DNA of 64,000 nucleotides, from assembly GCF_001983175.1 (NCBI RefSeq), contig NZ_MNPW01000004.1, positions 62,001 to 126,000 on the forward strand, written 5' to 3'. Below are positions 1 to 9,998 of this stretch, one piece after another. Within the stretch, counting starts at the first letter, position 1. Every line of letters starts with the position of its first letter. The translations under genes were made by a program, and so were the position numbers. Source of the stretch: Pseudomonas cedrina subsp. cedrina (lineage in GTDB: Bacteria; Pseudomonadota; Gammaproteobacteria; Pseudomonadales; Pseudomonadaceae). The notes under the pieces are model-generated. The model made no database searches, was not told where the DNA came from, and saw only the letters and a program-made list of their open reading frames with translations.

Positions 1-40
1 CGATGTCTTCGCCGGGTTCGTCTTGCAGGGCAGCTTTCAT
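1..40 (-). CDS. MerR-family regulator, N-terminal fragment (partial)
   Basis: Only the first 13 codons are in the window: ATG at 38-40 (minus strand) reads MKAALQDEPGEDI and runs off the left edge. It starts 3 bases after the stop codon of the DUF523/DUF1722 gene, so the two are probably co-transcribed. In Pseudomonas this neighbour is usually a MerR-family regulator of the LitR type followed by a photolyase gene, and the TGTACA palindrome upstream of the operon fits that class. The fragment is too short to show a domain, so the identity rests on gene order and the operator. Confidence 0.4.
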   Translation of the reverse strand, partial: MKAALQDEPGEDI

Positions 41-43
41 GGT

Positions 44-1003
44 CTAGATCGCATTACGTAGGCTGAGGTTTTCCGGGTGCGGCTGCAAGTAAGCCTGCTG
101 CGCGATATAGCGGTCCGGGTGCTGGCGAAAGTGATGTTTGAGCAAGGTCAGCGGCACCACCAGCGGCACGATACCGTGGCGATATTGGTCGATGACGGTT
201 TGCATTTCCTGCTTGTCATCGGCGCTGATGGCCTGCTTGAGGTAGCCGCTGATGTGCTGCAGCACATTGGCGTGGGTGCCACGGGTGGCGCACTTGGTGA
301 GGCCGCTCATCAGGTCGCTGAAGTAGCAACTGGCCAACTCATCCAGGTTGGCATCCTTGGGCATGCTGCCCAGCAGGTGGCCGAGGCTTTTGTAGTGCGC
401 CGGGCTGTGGGCCATCAACAAGTATTTGTAGCGCGAATGAAAGGCCAGCAGGCCGTGGCGGGTCAGGCCTTGCGCGAGCAATTGCTGCCAACTGGCATAC
501 ACGAAGACGCGGGTCAGGAAGTTTTCCCGCAGCACTGGGTCGTTCAGCCGCCCGTCTTCTTCCACCGGCAGGTTGGGGTGACGCGCGCAAAACGCCTGGG
601 CATAAATGCCGCGCCCGCCGCCGTCTACCGGGGTGCCGTTTTCGCGGTACACCTTGACCCGTTCCAGGCCGCAGGAGGGCGATTTCTGCATAAAGATGTA
701 GCCGCACAGGTCAGTGTGTTCCGAGGCCATCTGCAGGCCATAATCGTCCAGCGGGCGGGTCACGTTCAGCTCGCGATTGACCGTGCCCACGGCCTGCGGC
801 TGGGCGGGGTCGCCGACCAGGCGGATCGGTTCGCGGGGGATGCCCAGGCCAATGGCGACTTCAGGGCACAGCGGCACGAAGTCGAAATAGTCGACGAGGG
901 TCTGGCTGCACAGCAAGGATTGTTTATGACCGCCGTTGAAGCGCACGTTCTCACCCAGCAGGCAGGCGCTGATGGCGATCTTCGGTTTGGTGGTGTCGGA
1001 CAT
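44..1003 (-). CDS. DUF523 and DUF1722 domain protein
   Basis: A protein of about 319 residues with an N-terminal DUF523 domain (ISACLLGENVRFNGG, CPEVAIGLGIPREPIRL, and the cysteine motif KSPSCG) and a C-terminal DUF1722 domain (YbgA-like, ending HPDRYIAQQAYLQPHP). The biochemical function is not established. The conserved cysteines suggest a metal- or thiol-dependent role. The ATG at 1001-1003 is preceded by GAGGGG at good spacing, so I prefer it to the in-frame TTG at 1009. It is the first gene of a minus-strand unit that continues into the probable MerR regulator, and genes of this type often sit beside DNA photolyase genes in Pseudomonas. Confidence 0.85.
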   Translation of the reverse strand: MSDTTKPKIAISACLLGENVRFNGGHKQSLLCSQTLVDYFDFVPLCPEVAIGLGIPREPIRLVGDPAQPQAVGTVNRELNVTRPLDDYGLQMASEHTDLCGYIFMQKSPSCGLERVKVYRENGTPVDGGGRGIYAQAFCARHPNLPVEEDGRLNDPVLRENFLTRVFVYASWQQLLAQGLTRHGLLAFHSRYKYLLMAHSPAHYKSLGHLLGSMPKDANLDELASCYFSDLMSGLTKCATRGTHANVLQHISGYLKQAISADDKQEMQTVIDQYRHGIVPLVVPLTLLKHHFRQHPDRYIAQQAYLQPHPENLSLRNAI

Positions 1004-1025
1004 AAACAACCCCTCGGCAAAATCC

Positions 1026-1049
1026 TGTACAAGGTTTTTACCTTGTACA
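1026..1049. promoter_or_regulatory. Perfect 10-bp inverted repeat containing TGTACA, probable operator
   Basis: TGTACAAGGT (1026-1035) and its exact reverse complement ACCTTGTACA (1040-1049) flank a TTTT spacer, 23 bp upstream of the DUF523/DUF1722 start. CarH/LitR-type MerR regulators recognise half-sites with the core TnTACA, which matches both arms. A transcription terminator is less likely because the site lies upstream of a gene, not downstream of one. Confidence 0.6.
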
Positions 1050-1075
1050 ACTAAATCTCATCATAGATTCGATGC

Positions 1076-1099
1076 TGTACAAGTCAATTTTTTTGTATA
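1076..1099. promoter_or_regulatory. Further TGTACA/TGTATA half-sites
   Basis: TGTACAAG at 1076-1083 and TTGTATA at 1093-1099 lie 27-50 bp beyond the perfect palindrome, just past the stop of the Trp-rich protein gene. They look like degenerate versions of the same half-site and could be extra binding sites for the same regulator. The evidence is motif similarity only. Confidence 0.35.
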
Positions 1100-1117
1100 G
1101 GTATTTTCGAGGCAGGT

Positions 1118-2328
<1,211 letters not shown>

Positions 2329-2364
2329 TTACCGTTGCATACAGGCTACGCCGACACCAATAGC

Positions 2365-2390
2365 TGTACAATATTGTTTTTTGGTATAAG
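2365..2390. promoter_or_regulatory. TGTACA and GGTATAAG motif upstream of the renalase-like gene
   Basis: TGTACA at 2365-2370 is followed by GGTATAAG at 2383-2390, about 50-75 bp upstream of the renalase-like gene. It resembles the palindrome at 1026-1049 in its core hexamer but is not a perfect inverted repeat. It may be a second operator for the same MerR-type regulator. Confidence 0.35.
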
Positions 2391-2527
2391 TTTTGGCGTA
2401 CCTGATTGTCTGGCGTGGCCTATGGTTAAAGCTGCGGCTATAACCGAAACCACGCCCGATTACACATTGATCCCTGCTTATAAAATAGACCAGTGATCGG
2501 CGGCGAACGTTACATGAGGAGCGTCCC

Positions 2528-3427
2528 ATGCATATTTTGCTGACCGGCGGTACCGGCTTGATCGGTCGCCAACTCTGCCAACACTGGCTTGCCCAAGGGC
2601 ATCGCCTGACCGTATGGAGCCGTCACCCTGAAGAGGTCGCCGCTTTGTGCGGCGCCCAAGTGTTGGGTGTGGCTCGGCTGGAGGAGGTGATCGGCGCAGT
2701 GGACGCGGTCGTCAACCTGGCCGGCGCGCCGATTGCCGATCGTCCCTGGACCCATAAGCGCAAGGCGCTGTTGTGGAGCAGTCGCATCAGCCTCACCGAA
2801 ACCCTGCTGTCCTGGCTGGAGAGCCATGCGCAAAAACCTGCCGTATTGATTTCCGGATCGGCGGTGGGTTGGTACGGCGATGGCGGCGAGCGCGAACTGA
2901 ACGAAGCCAGCGGCCCGGTACAGGACGATTTTCCCAGCCAGTTGTGCATCGCCTGGGAAGAAACCGCCCAGCGCGCCGAAGCCCTGGGCATTCGCGTGGT
3001 GCTGGTGCGCACCGGCCTGGTGCTGGCCGCCGAGGGCGGCTTTTTGTCGCGCCTGTTGTTGCCGTTCAAACTGGCGCTGGGCGGGCCTATCGGTAACGGT
3101 CGACAGTGGATGCCATGGGTGCATATCAAGGATCAAATCGCCCTGATTGATTTTCTTCTGCACAAGCCTGACGCCAGCGGTCCTTATAATGCCTGCGCGC
3201 CGCACCCGGTGCGCAATCGCGAGTTTGCCAAGACACTGGGCCAGGTGCTGCACCGCCCGGCGTTCATGCCGATGCCGGCCTTTGCGTTGAAGGTGGGGCT
3301 GGGCGAATTGTCCGGGCTGTTGCTGGGCGGTCAGAAGGCGGTACCCGAACGGTTGCTGGCCGCCGGTTTCACTTTCCAGTTCACTGAATTGCGTGCGGCT
3401 CTGGACGACGTGTCCAGCCGCCTCTGA
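2528..3427 (+). CDS. TIGR01777 family (YfcH-like) nucleotide-sugar epimerase homologue
   Basis: A 299-residue extended short-chain dehydrogenase/reductase. The glycine-rich loop is [14 protein letters not shown] at residues 4-17, the catalytic-type serine and Tyr-containing stretch is SGSAVGWYG, and the C-terminal DUF1731 part contains PMPAFALK. This is the YfcH/TIGR01777 family, annotated as NAD(P)-dependent epimerases of unknown substrate. GGAG stands 7 bases before the ATG. It lies 14 bases upstream of hemH in the same direction, so both are probably co-transcribed. Confidence 0.85.
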   Translation: MHILLTGGTGLIGRQLCQHWLAQGHRLTVWSRHPEEVAALCGAQVLGVARLEEVIGAVDAVVNLAGAPIADRPWTHKRKALLWSSRISLTETLLSWLESHAQKPAVLISGSAVGWYGDGGERELNEASGPVQDDFPSQLCIAWEETAQRAEALGIRVVLVRTGLVLAAEGGFLSRLLLPFKLALGGPIGNGRQWMPWVHIKDQIALIDFLLHKPDASGPYNACAPHPVRNREFAKTLGQVLHRPAFMPMPAFALKVGLGELSGLLLGGQKAVPERLLAAGFTFQFTELRAALDDVSSRL

Positions 3428-3441
3428 AGATAGGATGTTGC

Positions 3442-4467
3442 ATGACGGATCACGCGTTGTTACTGGTCAACCTGGGCTCGCCAAAGTCCACTTCGGTGGC
3501 CGATGTGCGCAGCTACCTCAATCAGTTCCTGATGGACCCCTATGTGATCGACCTGCCGTGGCCGGTGCGTCGCTTGCTGGTGTCGCTGATCCTGATCAAG
3601 CGGCCCGAGCAGTCGGCCCACGCGTATGCCTCGATCTGGTGGGACGAAGGCTCGCCGCTGGTGGTGCTCAGTCGCCGTCTGCAACAGCAGATGACCACGC
3701 AATGGACCCAAGGCCCCGTGGAGTTGGCGATGCGCTACGGCGAGCCGTCCATTGAAACTGTACTCACGCGCCTCGCTGCGCAAGGCATCCGCAAGGTCAC
3801 CCTGGCGCCGCTGTATCCGCAGTTTGCCGACAGCACCGTGACCACGGTGATTGAAGAGGCCAAGCGGGTCGTGCGTGAGAAGAGGCTGGACGTGCAGTTC
3901 TCGATCCTGCAGCCGTTCTACGACCAGCCGGAATACCTTGATGCCCTGGCGGCGAGCGCTCGGTCTTATGTCGAGCAGGATTACGACCACCTGCTGCTGA
4001 GTTTCCACGGTCTGCCTGAGCGCCACCTGACCAAGCTCGACCCGACGGGCCAGCATTGCTTCAAGGATGCGGACTGCTGCAAGAACGCCTCTGCCCAGGT
4101 GATGAAGACCTGCTATCGCGCGCAATGCTTCAGCGTCGCCCGCGATTTCGCCGAGCGCCTGGGCTTGCCGGATGACAAATGGTCGGTGGCCTTCCAATCG
4201 CGGCTGGGCCGCGCCAAGTGGATCGAACCTTACACGGAAGCCCGGCTGGAAGCCCTGGCCAGGCAAGGCGTGAAAAAGCTGCTGGTGATGTGCCCGGCGT
4301 TTGTCGCCGATTGCATCGAGACGCTGGAAGAGATCGGCGATCGCGGGCGGGAGCAGTTTCGCGAGGCGGGGGGTGAAGAGCTGGTGCTGGTACCGTGCCT
4401 GAATGATGATCCGCAATGGGCGAAGGCGCTTAATACGCTGTGTGAGAGAGCCCCGATTACGCTGTAA
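3442..4467 (+). CDS. hemH: Ferrochelatase
   Basis: Inserts ferrous iron into protoporphyrin IX in the last step of haem synthesis, at the cytoplasmic membrane face. The 341-residue length is normal. [11 protein letters not shown] opens the protein, [13 protein letters not shown] carries the conserved metal-site histidine, and the glutamate-bearing segment near [15 protein letters not shown] is present. The gene follows the YfcH-like gene by 14 bases and is followed by a REPIN and the convergent siderophore receptor gene. Confidence 0.96.
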   Translation: MTDHALLLVNLGSPKSTSVADVRSYLNQFLMDPYVIDLPWPVRRLLVSLILIKRPEQSAHAYASIWWDEGSPLVVLSRRLQQQMTTQWTQGPVELAMRYGEPSIETVLTRLAAQGIRKVTLAPLYPQFADSTVTTVIEEAKRVVREKRLDVQFSILQPFYDQPEYLDALAASARSYVEQDYDHLLLSFHGLPERHLTKLDPTGQHCFKDADCCKNASAQVMKTCYRAQCFSVARDFAERLGLPDDKWSVAFQSRLGRAKWIEPYTEARLEALARQGVKKLLVMCPAFVADCIETLEEIGDRGREQFREAGGEELVLVPCLNDDPQWAKALNTLCERAPITL

Positions 4468-4489
4468 CCAAGCCTTGTAGTGATCCAAT

Positions 4490-4578
4490 TGTGGGAGCTG
4501 GCTTGCCTGCGATAGCGGTCTGTCAGTTAGCTCATCACTGCCTGATACACCGCTATCGCAGGCAAGCCAGCTCCCACA
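4490..4578. repeat. REPIN (palindromic REP doublet, TGTGGGAGCTGGCTTGCC type)
   Basis: Two inverted REP arms with the ends TGTGGGAGCTGGC and GCCAGCTCCCACA surround a short, non-conserved loop. The same arms recur at 11979, 15997, 23150 and 58854. It fills the gap between the convergent hemH and TonB receptor genes. The arms resemble the group I REP family of P. fluorescens SBW25, mobilised by a RAYT transposase encoded elsewhere. Confidence 0.9.
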
Positions 4579-4590
4579 TTGTTGATGTCG

Positions 4591-6687
4591 CTACAGGTTC
4601 AAGGTCAGGCTCACCGTGAGGTTGCGCGGCTCACCCGGGTTGATCCAATAGTTGCTATAGGACCGCTCGTAGTACTTTTCATCAAACAGATTGTTGAGGT
4701 TCAAGCCCACGGTCACATTCTCCGTGGCCTTGTAGTGGGCCAGCAGATCCACGGTGTGGTACGCCGGCAGCTCGAAACCCGTGCCGGCCTCACCGGAGCG
4801 ATCGCCCACATAGGTAAACGCCGCGCCCAGGTCTGAACCGCGCAACGCGCCATCCTGGAATTCATACACCCCCAACAGACTGCCGCTGCGCTTGGCCACG
4901 CCGAGAATCCGGCTGCCGGCTGGAATGCTTTTATCGCCTTTGGTGACTTCGGCGTCGATGTAGGCAAAGGCACCAATCACCCGTACGGCGTCAGTCACTT
5001 GCCCGGTCAGTTGCAGGTCGACGCCCTGACTGCGCGCCTTGCCCACGGCGCGGTTGAGATTGGTGGCCGGGTCCAGCGTGAGCACGTTTTCCTTTTCGAT
5101 ATGGAACGCGGCGAGGGTGGCGCTGAGGCGGTCGTCGAACAGTTCGCTCTTGATCCCCACTTCATAGCCCACACCTTCTTCCGGCTTGAACGGCTTGTTG
5201 TCGGCGCCCAGGCCGCTGTTGGGTTTGAACGAGGTGGAGGCGTTGGCGAACACGCCGACTTGCGGCGTGAGCTGATAGAGCAGGCCGGCGCGCTGGGTGA
5301 ATGCATCGTGGGTCTGCCGGCTTGCAGGTGCGTTGCGTGTGAAGTCATCGATGCTCTGCTCGAAATGCTCGAAGCGCGCACCGACCATGCCGCGCAGGCG
5401 ATCGGTGAATACGATCTGGTCTTGCAGGTTCAGCGCATGGCTTTTGGTCTGTTCGAAGAAGTCCGTGCCGGAGCGCAGGCCGTTGGGCTTGGCCTGACCG
5501 TACACCGGAGTGTAGATGTCGATGGCGTAAGGGCTGCCGCTGATGGCCGTCACACGTTCCTTCTTGCGGTAATCCTCATACTCGGTGCCGACCAGCAGTT
5601 CATGCTGCCAACTGCCGATGTCGAACAAACCACGCAGTTCAAGCTGGGTGATGCTGTCGTGCCAACCCATCGAGCGCTCGCGGTAGCGGCGGTTGATCGT
5701 CTGGCCATCGGGGTTCAGCGCACGGTTTTCCGAGGCGTCGCCCCACAGGCTGCCTTGTTTGTAGTGGCTGGCCAGGCGCAGTTTCCAGGCGTCGTTGAGG
5801 TGGTGCTCAAGCGTGGCCTGGAGGCGGTTGTTATGGTTGTCGATATCGCCATCGTTGGGCTCGCCGAGGAAGGTGGAGCGCGACATACCCGCAGCGTCGA
5901 CAATGCCACGGTCGAAGGTGGAGCTGTGACGAACGAATTCGCTTTCCACCAACAGGCTGGTGTCCGGGTCCAGTTGCCAGCTGAACGAAGGGGCGACGAA
6001 TACCCGCTTGCTCTGCACGTGATCGCGAAAGCTGTGGTTGTCTTCCACCGCCAGGTTGACCCGCGACAGCACCTTGCCTTCGCTGTCCAGCGGGGTGTTG
6101 ACGTCCACGGCGGTGCGGTAGCGGTCCCAACTGCCGGCGCTGGTCTGCAAGGTGGTGAAGGCTTCGGGCTGGGGGTTCTTGGTGACGATATTCACGGTGC
6201 CGCCGGGGTCGCCACGCCCGTAGAGGCTGGCGGCGGGGCCCTTGAGCACTTCGATGCGTTCGATATTCGCCGCGTCCGGTGTGCTCGGGTAACCGCGGTT
6301 GGCACTGAAACCGTCCTGGTAGAACTCTGACGTGGTGAAACCGCGCACGCTGTATTCGTAGAGGGTGAGGCCACCGAAGTTGTTTTGCTTGGACACACCT
6401 CCGGCGAATTCCAGGGCGCGTTCCACGTTGGTGCTGCCCAGATCCTTGAGCACCGTGGCGGGAATCACGCTGATCGATTGTGGGATATCGCGAATGGCCG
6501 TGTCGGTTTTTGTCGCGCTGGCGGAACGGGTCGCGCGGTAGCCGGTGACCGGGCCGGTGGCGGATTCATACGCGTCAGTGGTGACACTGATAGCGTCGAG
6601 TTCCAGGGTGTTTTCTTCAGCGAAGGCGGGGTCGAGCAGCAAACCCAAGGCCAGGCCAGCCAGGGGGGCAAACTTTCGAGACGGCAT
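4591..6687 (-). CDS. TonB-dependent ferric siderophore receptor
   Basis: A 698-residue outer-membrane receptor. After a signal peptide (MPSRKFAPLAGLALGLLL... ending AFA) come a TonB-box-like region, a plug domain (DIPQSISVIPATVLKDLG, VLKGPAASLYGRGDPGG, VNIVTKNPQ) and a 22-strand-type barrel ending with a beta signal (NLTVSLTLNL). It imports an iron-siderophore complex with energy from TonB-ExbBD. The plug is of the FhuA/FoxA/FpvA type, but the siderophore cannot be named from sequence. I chose ATG at 6685-6687 over a TTG 5 codons upstream because the signal peptide then begins normally. A Fur-box-like sequence lies about 45-60 bp upstream. Confidence 0.9.
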   Translation of the reverse strand: MPSRKFAPLAGLALGLLLDPAFAEENTLELDAISVTTDAYESATGPVTGYRATRSASATKTDTAIRDIPQSISVIPATVLKDLGSTNVERALEFAGGVSKQNNFGGLTLYEYSVRGFTTSEFYQDGFSANRGYPSTPDAANIERIEVLKGPAASLYGRGDPGGTVNIVTKNPQPEAFTTLQTSAGSWDRYRTAVDVNTPLDSEGKVLSRVNLAVEDNHSFRDHVQSKRVFVAPSFSWQLDPDTSLLVESEFVRHSSTFDRGIVDAAGMSRSTFLGEPNDGDIDNHNNRLQATLEHHLNDAWKLRLASHYKQGSLWGDASENRALNPDGQTINRRYRERSMGWHDSITQLELRGLFDIGSWQHELLVGTEYEDYRKKERVTAISGSPYAIDIYTPVYGQAKPNGLRSGTDFFEQTKSHALNLQDQIVFTDRLRGMVGARFEHFEQSIDDFTRNAPASRQTHDAFTQRAGLLYQLTPQVGVFANASTSFKPNSGLGADNKPFKPEEGVGYEVGIKSELFDDRLSATLAAFHIEKENVLTLDPATNLNRAVGKARSQGVDLQLTGQVTDAVRVIGAFAYIDAEVTKGDKSIPAGSRILGVAKRSGSLLGVYEFQDGALRGSDLGAAFTYVGDRSGEAGTGFELPAYHTVDLLAHYKATENVTVGLNLNNLFDEKYYERSYSNYWINPGEPRNLTVSLTLNL

Positions 6688-6730
6688 GATAGAGCGTTCC
6701 AATGTCGATATTGAAACAATATAACATGAC

Positions 6731-6749
6731 CAATGAGAATGAATTGCTT
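6731..6749. promoter_or_regulatory. Possible Fur box upstream of the TonB receptor
   Basis: The sequence CAATGAGAATGAATTGC lies 44-62 bp before the receptor ATG. It resembles repeated AATGAx/GATAAT hexamers of Fur sites. The match is partial, and control by Fur is inferred mainly from the gene type. Confidence 0.45.
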
Positions 6750-6765
6750 TGAAATATATTCTTAC

Positions 6766-6787
6766 AGGTACCCGCGAACGGGTACCT
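6766..6787. other. Perfect 9-bp inverted repeat downstream of algW
   Basis: AGGTACCCG (6766-6774) and CGGGTACCT (6779-6787) flank CGAA. It lies 12 bases past the algW stop codon. It could form a strong hairpin, but no T-run follows on the algW strand, so a factor-independent terminator is only a weak possibility. Confidence 0.35.
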
Positions 6788-6799
6788 CGGCCAGACCGC

Positions 6800-7954
6800 T
6801 TATTCTTCTTCCTTGACCGGTGCGGGCGGTGGGCGCAGGCCGATTTCCGCCAGCAACTTGATCTCTTTACCGTTGCGCATCACCTGGATCGCCACTTTGT
6901 CGGTCGGCTTGATCCGCGCCACCTGGTTCATCGACTTGCGCCCGTCGCCCGCCGGTTCGCCGTTGATGCTGAGGATCACATCCCCCAGTTGCAGGCCGGC
7001 TTTCTGGGCCGGGCCGTCACGAAATATCCCCGCGACCACGATGCCAGGGCGCCCAGTCAAGCCAAACGACTCGGCCAGCTCCTTGGTCAGCGGCTGCACT
7101 TCAATCCCCAGCCACCCGCGAATCACCTGGCCGTGTTCGATGATCGACTTCATCACTTCCATCGCCAGCTTTACCGGGATCGCAAAGCCGATGCCCTGTG
7201 AACCGCCGGACTTGGAGAAAATCGCGGTATTGATGCCCGTCAGGTTGCCATTGGCATCCACCAGCGCGCCGCCGGAGTTGCCTGGGTTGATCGCGGCGTC
7301 GGTCTGGATGAAATCTTCGTAGCTGTTAAGGCCCAACTGGTTACGCCCGGTGGCGCTGATGATGCCCATGGTCACGGTCTGGCCCACCCCGAATGGGTTG
7401 CCGATGGCCAGTGCCACGTCACCTACCCGCAAACCGTCAGAGCGGCCCAGGGTGATGGATGGCAGGTTCTTCAAGTCGATCTTCAACACGGCAAGGTCGG
7501 TTTCCGGGTCGCTGCCCACCACACGGGCCAGGGTTTCGCGGCCGTCACGCAGGGCCACCACGATCTGGTCGGCGCCGGAGGTCACGTGGTTGTTGGTGAG
7601 GATGTAGCCTTCGGGGCTCATGATCACCCCGGAACCCAGGCTGGATTCCATGCGGCGTTGCTTGGGCCCGTTATCGCCGAAATAGCGGCGAAACTGCGGG
7701 TCCTCAAATAGCGGATGGGCCGGTTTGTTGATGACCTTGGTGGTATACAGGTTGACCACGGCCGGAGCGGCGATGGTGACCGCATCGGCATACGTGACGG
7801 GGCCTTGCACCACCGCGCTGGTCTGCGGCGCCTGTTGCAGGTTCACATCAAGGCTGGGTAGACCCACCAGCCCCGGGAAACGCTGAATAATCAGCATCGC
7901 GATCAGCACGCCAGCCAGCAATGGCCATCCAAAAAAACGCAGCGCCTTGAGCAT
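6800..7954 (-). CDS. algW: Periplasmic site-1 serine protease AlgW (DegS family)
   Basis: Cleaves the anti-sigma factor MucA when misfolded outer-membrane proteins or MucE activate its PDZ domain, releasing AlgU (sigma-22). The 384-residue protein has an N-terminal membrane anchor (PLLAGVLIAMLIIQ), a trypsin-like domain with the triad His123 (TNNHV), Asp153 (ETDLAV) and Ser227 (GNSGG), and one C-terminal PDZ domain (GIVVAGIFRDGPAQKAGL). ATG at 7952-7954 has AGGA upstream and is preferred to a TTG one codon earlier. It is divergent from the Nif3-like gene, as in other pseudomonads. Confidence 0.94.
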   Translation of the reverse strand: MLKALRFFGWPLLAGVLIAMLIIQRFPGLVGLPSLDVNLQQAPQTSAVVQGPVTYADAVTIAAPAVVNLYTTKVINKPAHPLFEDPQFRRYFGDNGPKQRRMESSLGSGVIMSPEGYILTNNHVTSGADQIVVALRDGRETLARVVGSDPETDLAVLKIDLKNLPSITLGRSDGLRVGDVALAIGNPFGVGQTVTMGIISATGRNQLGLNSYEDFIQTDAAINPGNSGGALVDANGNLTGINTAIFSKSGGSQGIGFAIPVKLAMEVMKSIIEHGQVIRGWLGIEVQPLTKELAESFGLTGRPGIVVAGIFRDGPAQKAGLQLGDVILSINGEPAGDGRKSMNQVARIKPTDKVAIQVMRNGKEIKLLAEIGLRPPPAPVKEEE

Positions 7955-8055
7955 CAAGTAAGTCCTGACAGGTTGCAGGGGGCGGGAGAGCGCCCATAAT
8001 GTCGCGCATTATACGAGGCTGCGACGCCTGCGAACGGGATATTTAGGAGACTTTT

Positions 8056-8814
8056 ATGGCCGTCCCCCTTACCACCCTCGTCGAGGAAGCGGACCGCTAC
8101 CTCGGCAGTGCAAAAATTGCCGATTATTGCCCCAACGGCCTGCAGGTCGAGGGGCGCCCGCAGGTGATGCGTATCGTCAGCGGCGTGACCGCAAGCCAAG
8201 CCCTGCTGGACGCGGCGGTCGACGCCCAGGCCGATCTGATCCTGGTGCACCACGGCTATTTCTGGAAAGGTGAAAACCCCTGCATCACCGGTATGAAGCA
8301 GCGCCGCTTGAAGACGTTGCTCAAGCATGACATCAGCCTGCTGGCCTACCACCTGCCGCTGGACCTGCACCCCGACGTCGGTAATAACGTGCAGCTTGCC
8401 AGGCAACTGGACATCACCGTCGAAGGCCCGCTGGACCCGAGCAATCCCAAAGTCGTCGGCCTGGTCGGCTCCCTCGCCGAGCCGCTGTCGCCCCGCGACT
8501 TCGCCCGCCGCGTGCAGGAAGTCATGGGCCGCGAACCGCTGCTGATCGAAGGCAGCGAGATGATCCGCCGCGTCGGCTGGTGCACCGGCGGTGGCCAGGG
8601 CTATATCGACCAGGCGATTGCCGCCGGCGTCGACCTGTACCTGAGTGGCGAAGCATCAGAGCAAACTTTCCATAGCGCGCGTGAAAACAACATCAGCTTT
8701 ATCGCCGCCGGCCACCACGCCACCGAGCGTTATGGCGTACAGGCGCTGGGGGATTACCTGGCGCGGCGCTTTGCGCTGGAGCATCTGTTCATTGACTGCC
8801 CCAACCCAATCTGA
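8056..8814 (+). CDS. Nif3-like dinuclear metal centre protein (YbgI family)
   Basis: A 252-residue member of the Nif3/YbgI family, which forms hexameric toroids with a dinuclear metal site. Metal-binding histidines are visible in LVHHGYFWKG and AGHHATERYG. The family is often annotated as GTP cyclohydrolase 1 type 2, but its role is unclear. TAGGAG precedes the ATG at good spacing. It sits between divergent algW and cysD. Confidence 0.9.
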   Translation: MAVPLTTLVEEADRYLGSAKIADYCPNGLQVEGRPQVMRIVSGVTASQALLDAAVDAQADLILVHHGYFWKGENPCITGMKQRRLKTLLKHDISLLAYHLPLDLHPDVGNNVQLARQLDITVEGPLDPSNPKVVGLVGSLAEPLSPRDFARRVQEVMGREPLLIEGSEMIRRVGWCTGGGQGYIDQAIAAGVDLYLSGEASEQTFHSARENNISFIAAGHHATERYGVQALGDYLARRFALEHLFIDCPNPI

Positions 8815-8825
8815 TGGCTCTCTCC

Positions 8826-8925
8826 TGTAGGAGCGAGCTTGCTCGCGAAAAACCCGAGAGCGCCGCGGTCATCCAGAATGCCCGCGTTATCGTTGACAAT
8901 TTTCGCGAGCAAGCTCGCTCCTACA
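8826..8925. repeat. REPIN (TGTAGGAGCGAGCTTGCTCGCG type)
   Basis: Arms TGTAGGAGCGAGCTTGCTCG at the left and the matching inverted arm ending CGCTCCTACA at the right flank a loop of about 45 bases. It lies in the 257-base gap between the Nif3-like gene and cysD. This arm sequence differs from the other REPINs in the window, so it belongs to a separate REP group. Confidence 0.88.
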
Positions 8926-9071
8926 AGTGTCTGAACGCCCAAACCTGGCGGCATATTCATATACCGTTTCGATCTAGCCCGCGCCCTGATTAGAAGCAGG
9001 TGCTGTGCTAGCATGCCCCGCTCGAACACGGCCCGCTGGCCGTCCATAAGATCGTTTTTCCGTGAGTAACC

Positions 9072-9989
9072 ATGGTCGACAAACTGACGCATCTCAAACA
9101 GCTGGAGGCGGAAAGCATCCACATCATCCGCGAGGTCGCCGCCGAGTTCGACAACCCGGTGATGCTCTACTCGATCGGTAAAGACTCCGCCGTGATGCTG
9201 CACCTGGCACGCAAGGCGTTCTTCCCTGGCAAGCTGCCGTTCCCGGTGATGCACGTCGACACTCGCTGGAAATTCCAGGAAATGTACGCGTTCCGCGACA
9301 AAATGGTCGAAGAACTGGGCCTGGACCTGATCACGCACATCAACCCCGATGGCGTGGCGCAGGACATCAACCCGTTCACCCACGGCAGCGCCAAGCACAC
9401 CGACATCATGAAGACCGAAGGCCTCAAACAGGCCTTGGACATGCATGGTTTCGACGCGGCATTCGGCGGCGCCCGTCGCGATGAAGAGAAATCCCGCGCC
9501 AAAGAGCGCGTGTACTCGTTCCGCGACAGCAAGCACCGCTGGGACCCGAAGAACCAACGGCCCGAGCTGTGGAACGTCTACAACGGCAACGTCAACAAGG
9601 GCGAGTCGATCCGCGTGTTCCCGCTGTCCAACTGGACCGAGCTGGACATCTGGCAGTACATCTACCTGGAAGGCATTCCGATCGTGCCGTTGTACTTCGC
9701 CGCCGAACGCGAGGTGATCGAGAAGAACGGCACGCTGATCATGATTGACGACGAGCGCATCCTCGAGCATCTGTCCGACGAAGACAAAGCCCGCATTGTC
9801 AAAAAGAAAGTCCGTTTCCGTACCCTTGGCTGCTACCCGTTGACGGGCGCGGTGGAGTCCGAAGCCGAGACGCTGACGGACATCATTCAGGAAATGCTCC
9901 TGACGCGAACTTCCGAGCGCCAGGGCCGTGTCATCGACCACGATGGCGCCGGCTCCATGGAAGATAAAAAACGTCAGGGTTATTTCTAA
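9072..9989 (+). CDS. cysD: Sulfate adenylyltransferase subunit 2
   Basis: Catalytic subunit of ATP sulfurylase. It makes adenosine 5'-phosphosulfate from ATP and sulfate, in complex with the GTPase CysN. The 305-residue length is standard. The PP-loop nucleotide motif is [10 protein letters not shown] near residues 36-45, followed by [11 protein letters not shown] and the C-terminal [15 protein letters not shown]. cysNC begins 9 bases after its stop, forming the cysD-cysNC operon. Confidence 0.97.
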   Translation: MVDKLTHLKQLEAESIHIIREVAAEFDNPVMLYSIGKDSAVMLHLARKAFFPGKLPFPVMHVDTRWKFQEMYAFRDKMVEELGLDLITHINPDGVAQDINPFTHGSAKHTDIMKTEGLKQALDMHGFDAAFGGARRDEEKSRAKERVYSFRDSKHRWDPKNQRPELWNVYNGNVNKGESIRVFPLSNWTELDIWQYIYLEGIPIVPLYFAAEREVIEKNGTLIMIDDERILEHLSDEDKARIVKKKVRFRTLGCYPLTGAVESEAETLTDIIQEMLLTRTSERQGRVIDHDGAGSMEDKKRQGYF

Positions 9990-9998
9990 GGGGTTGTC

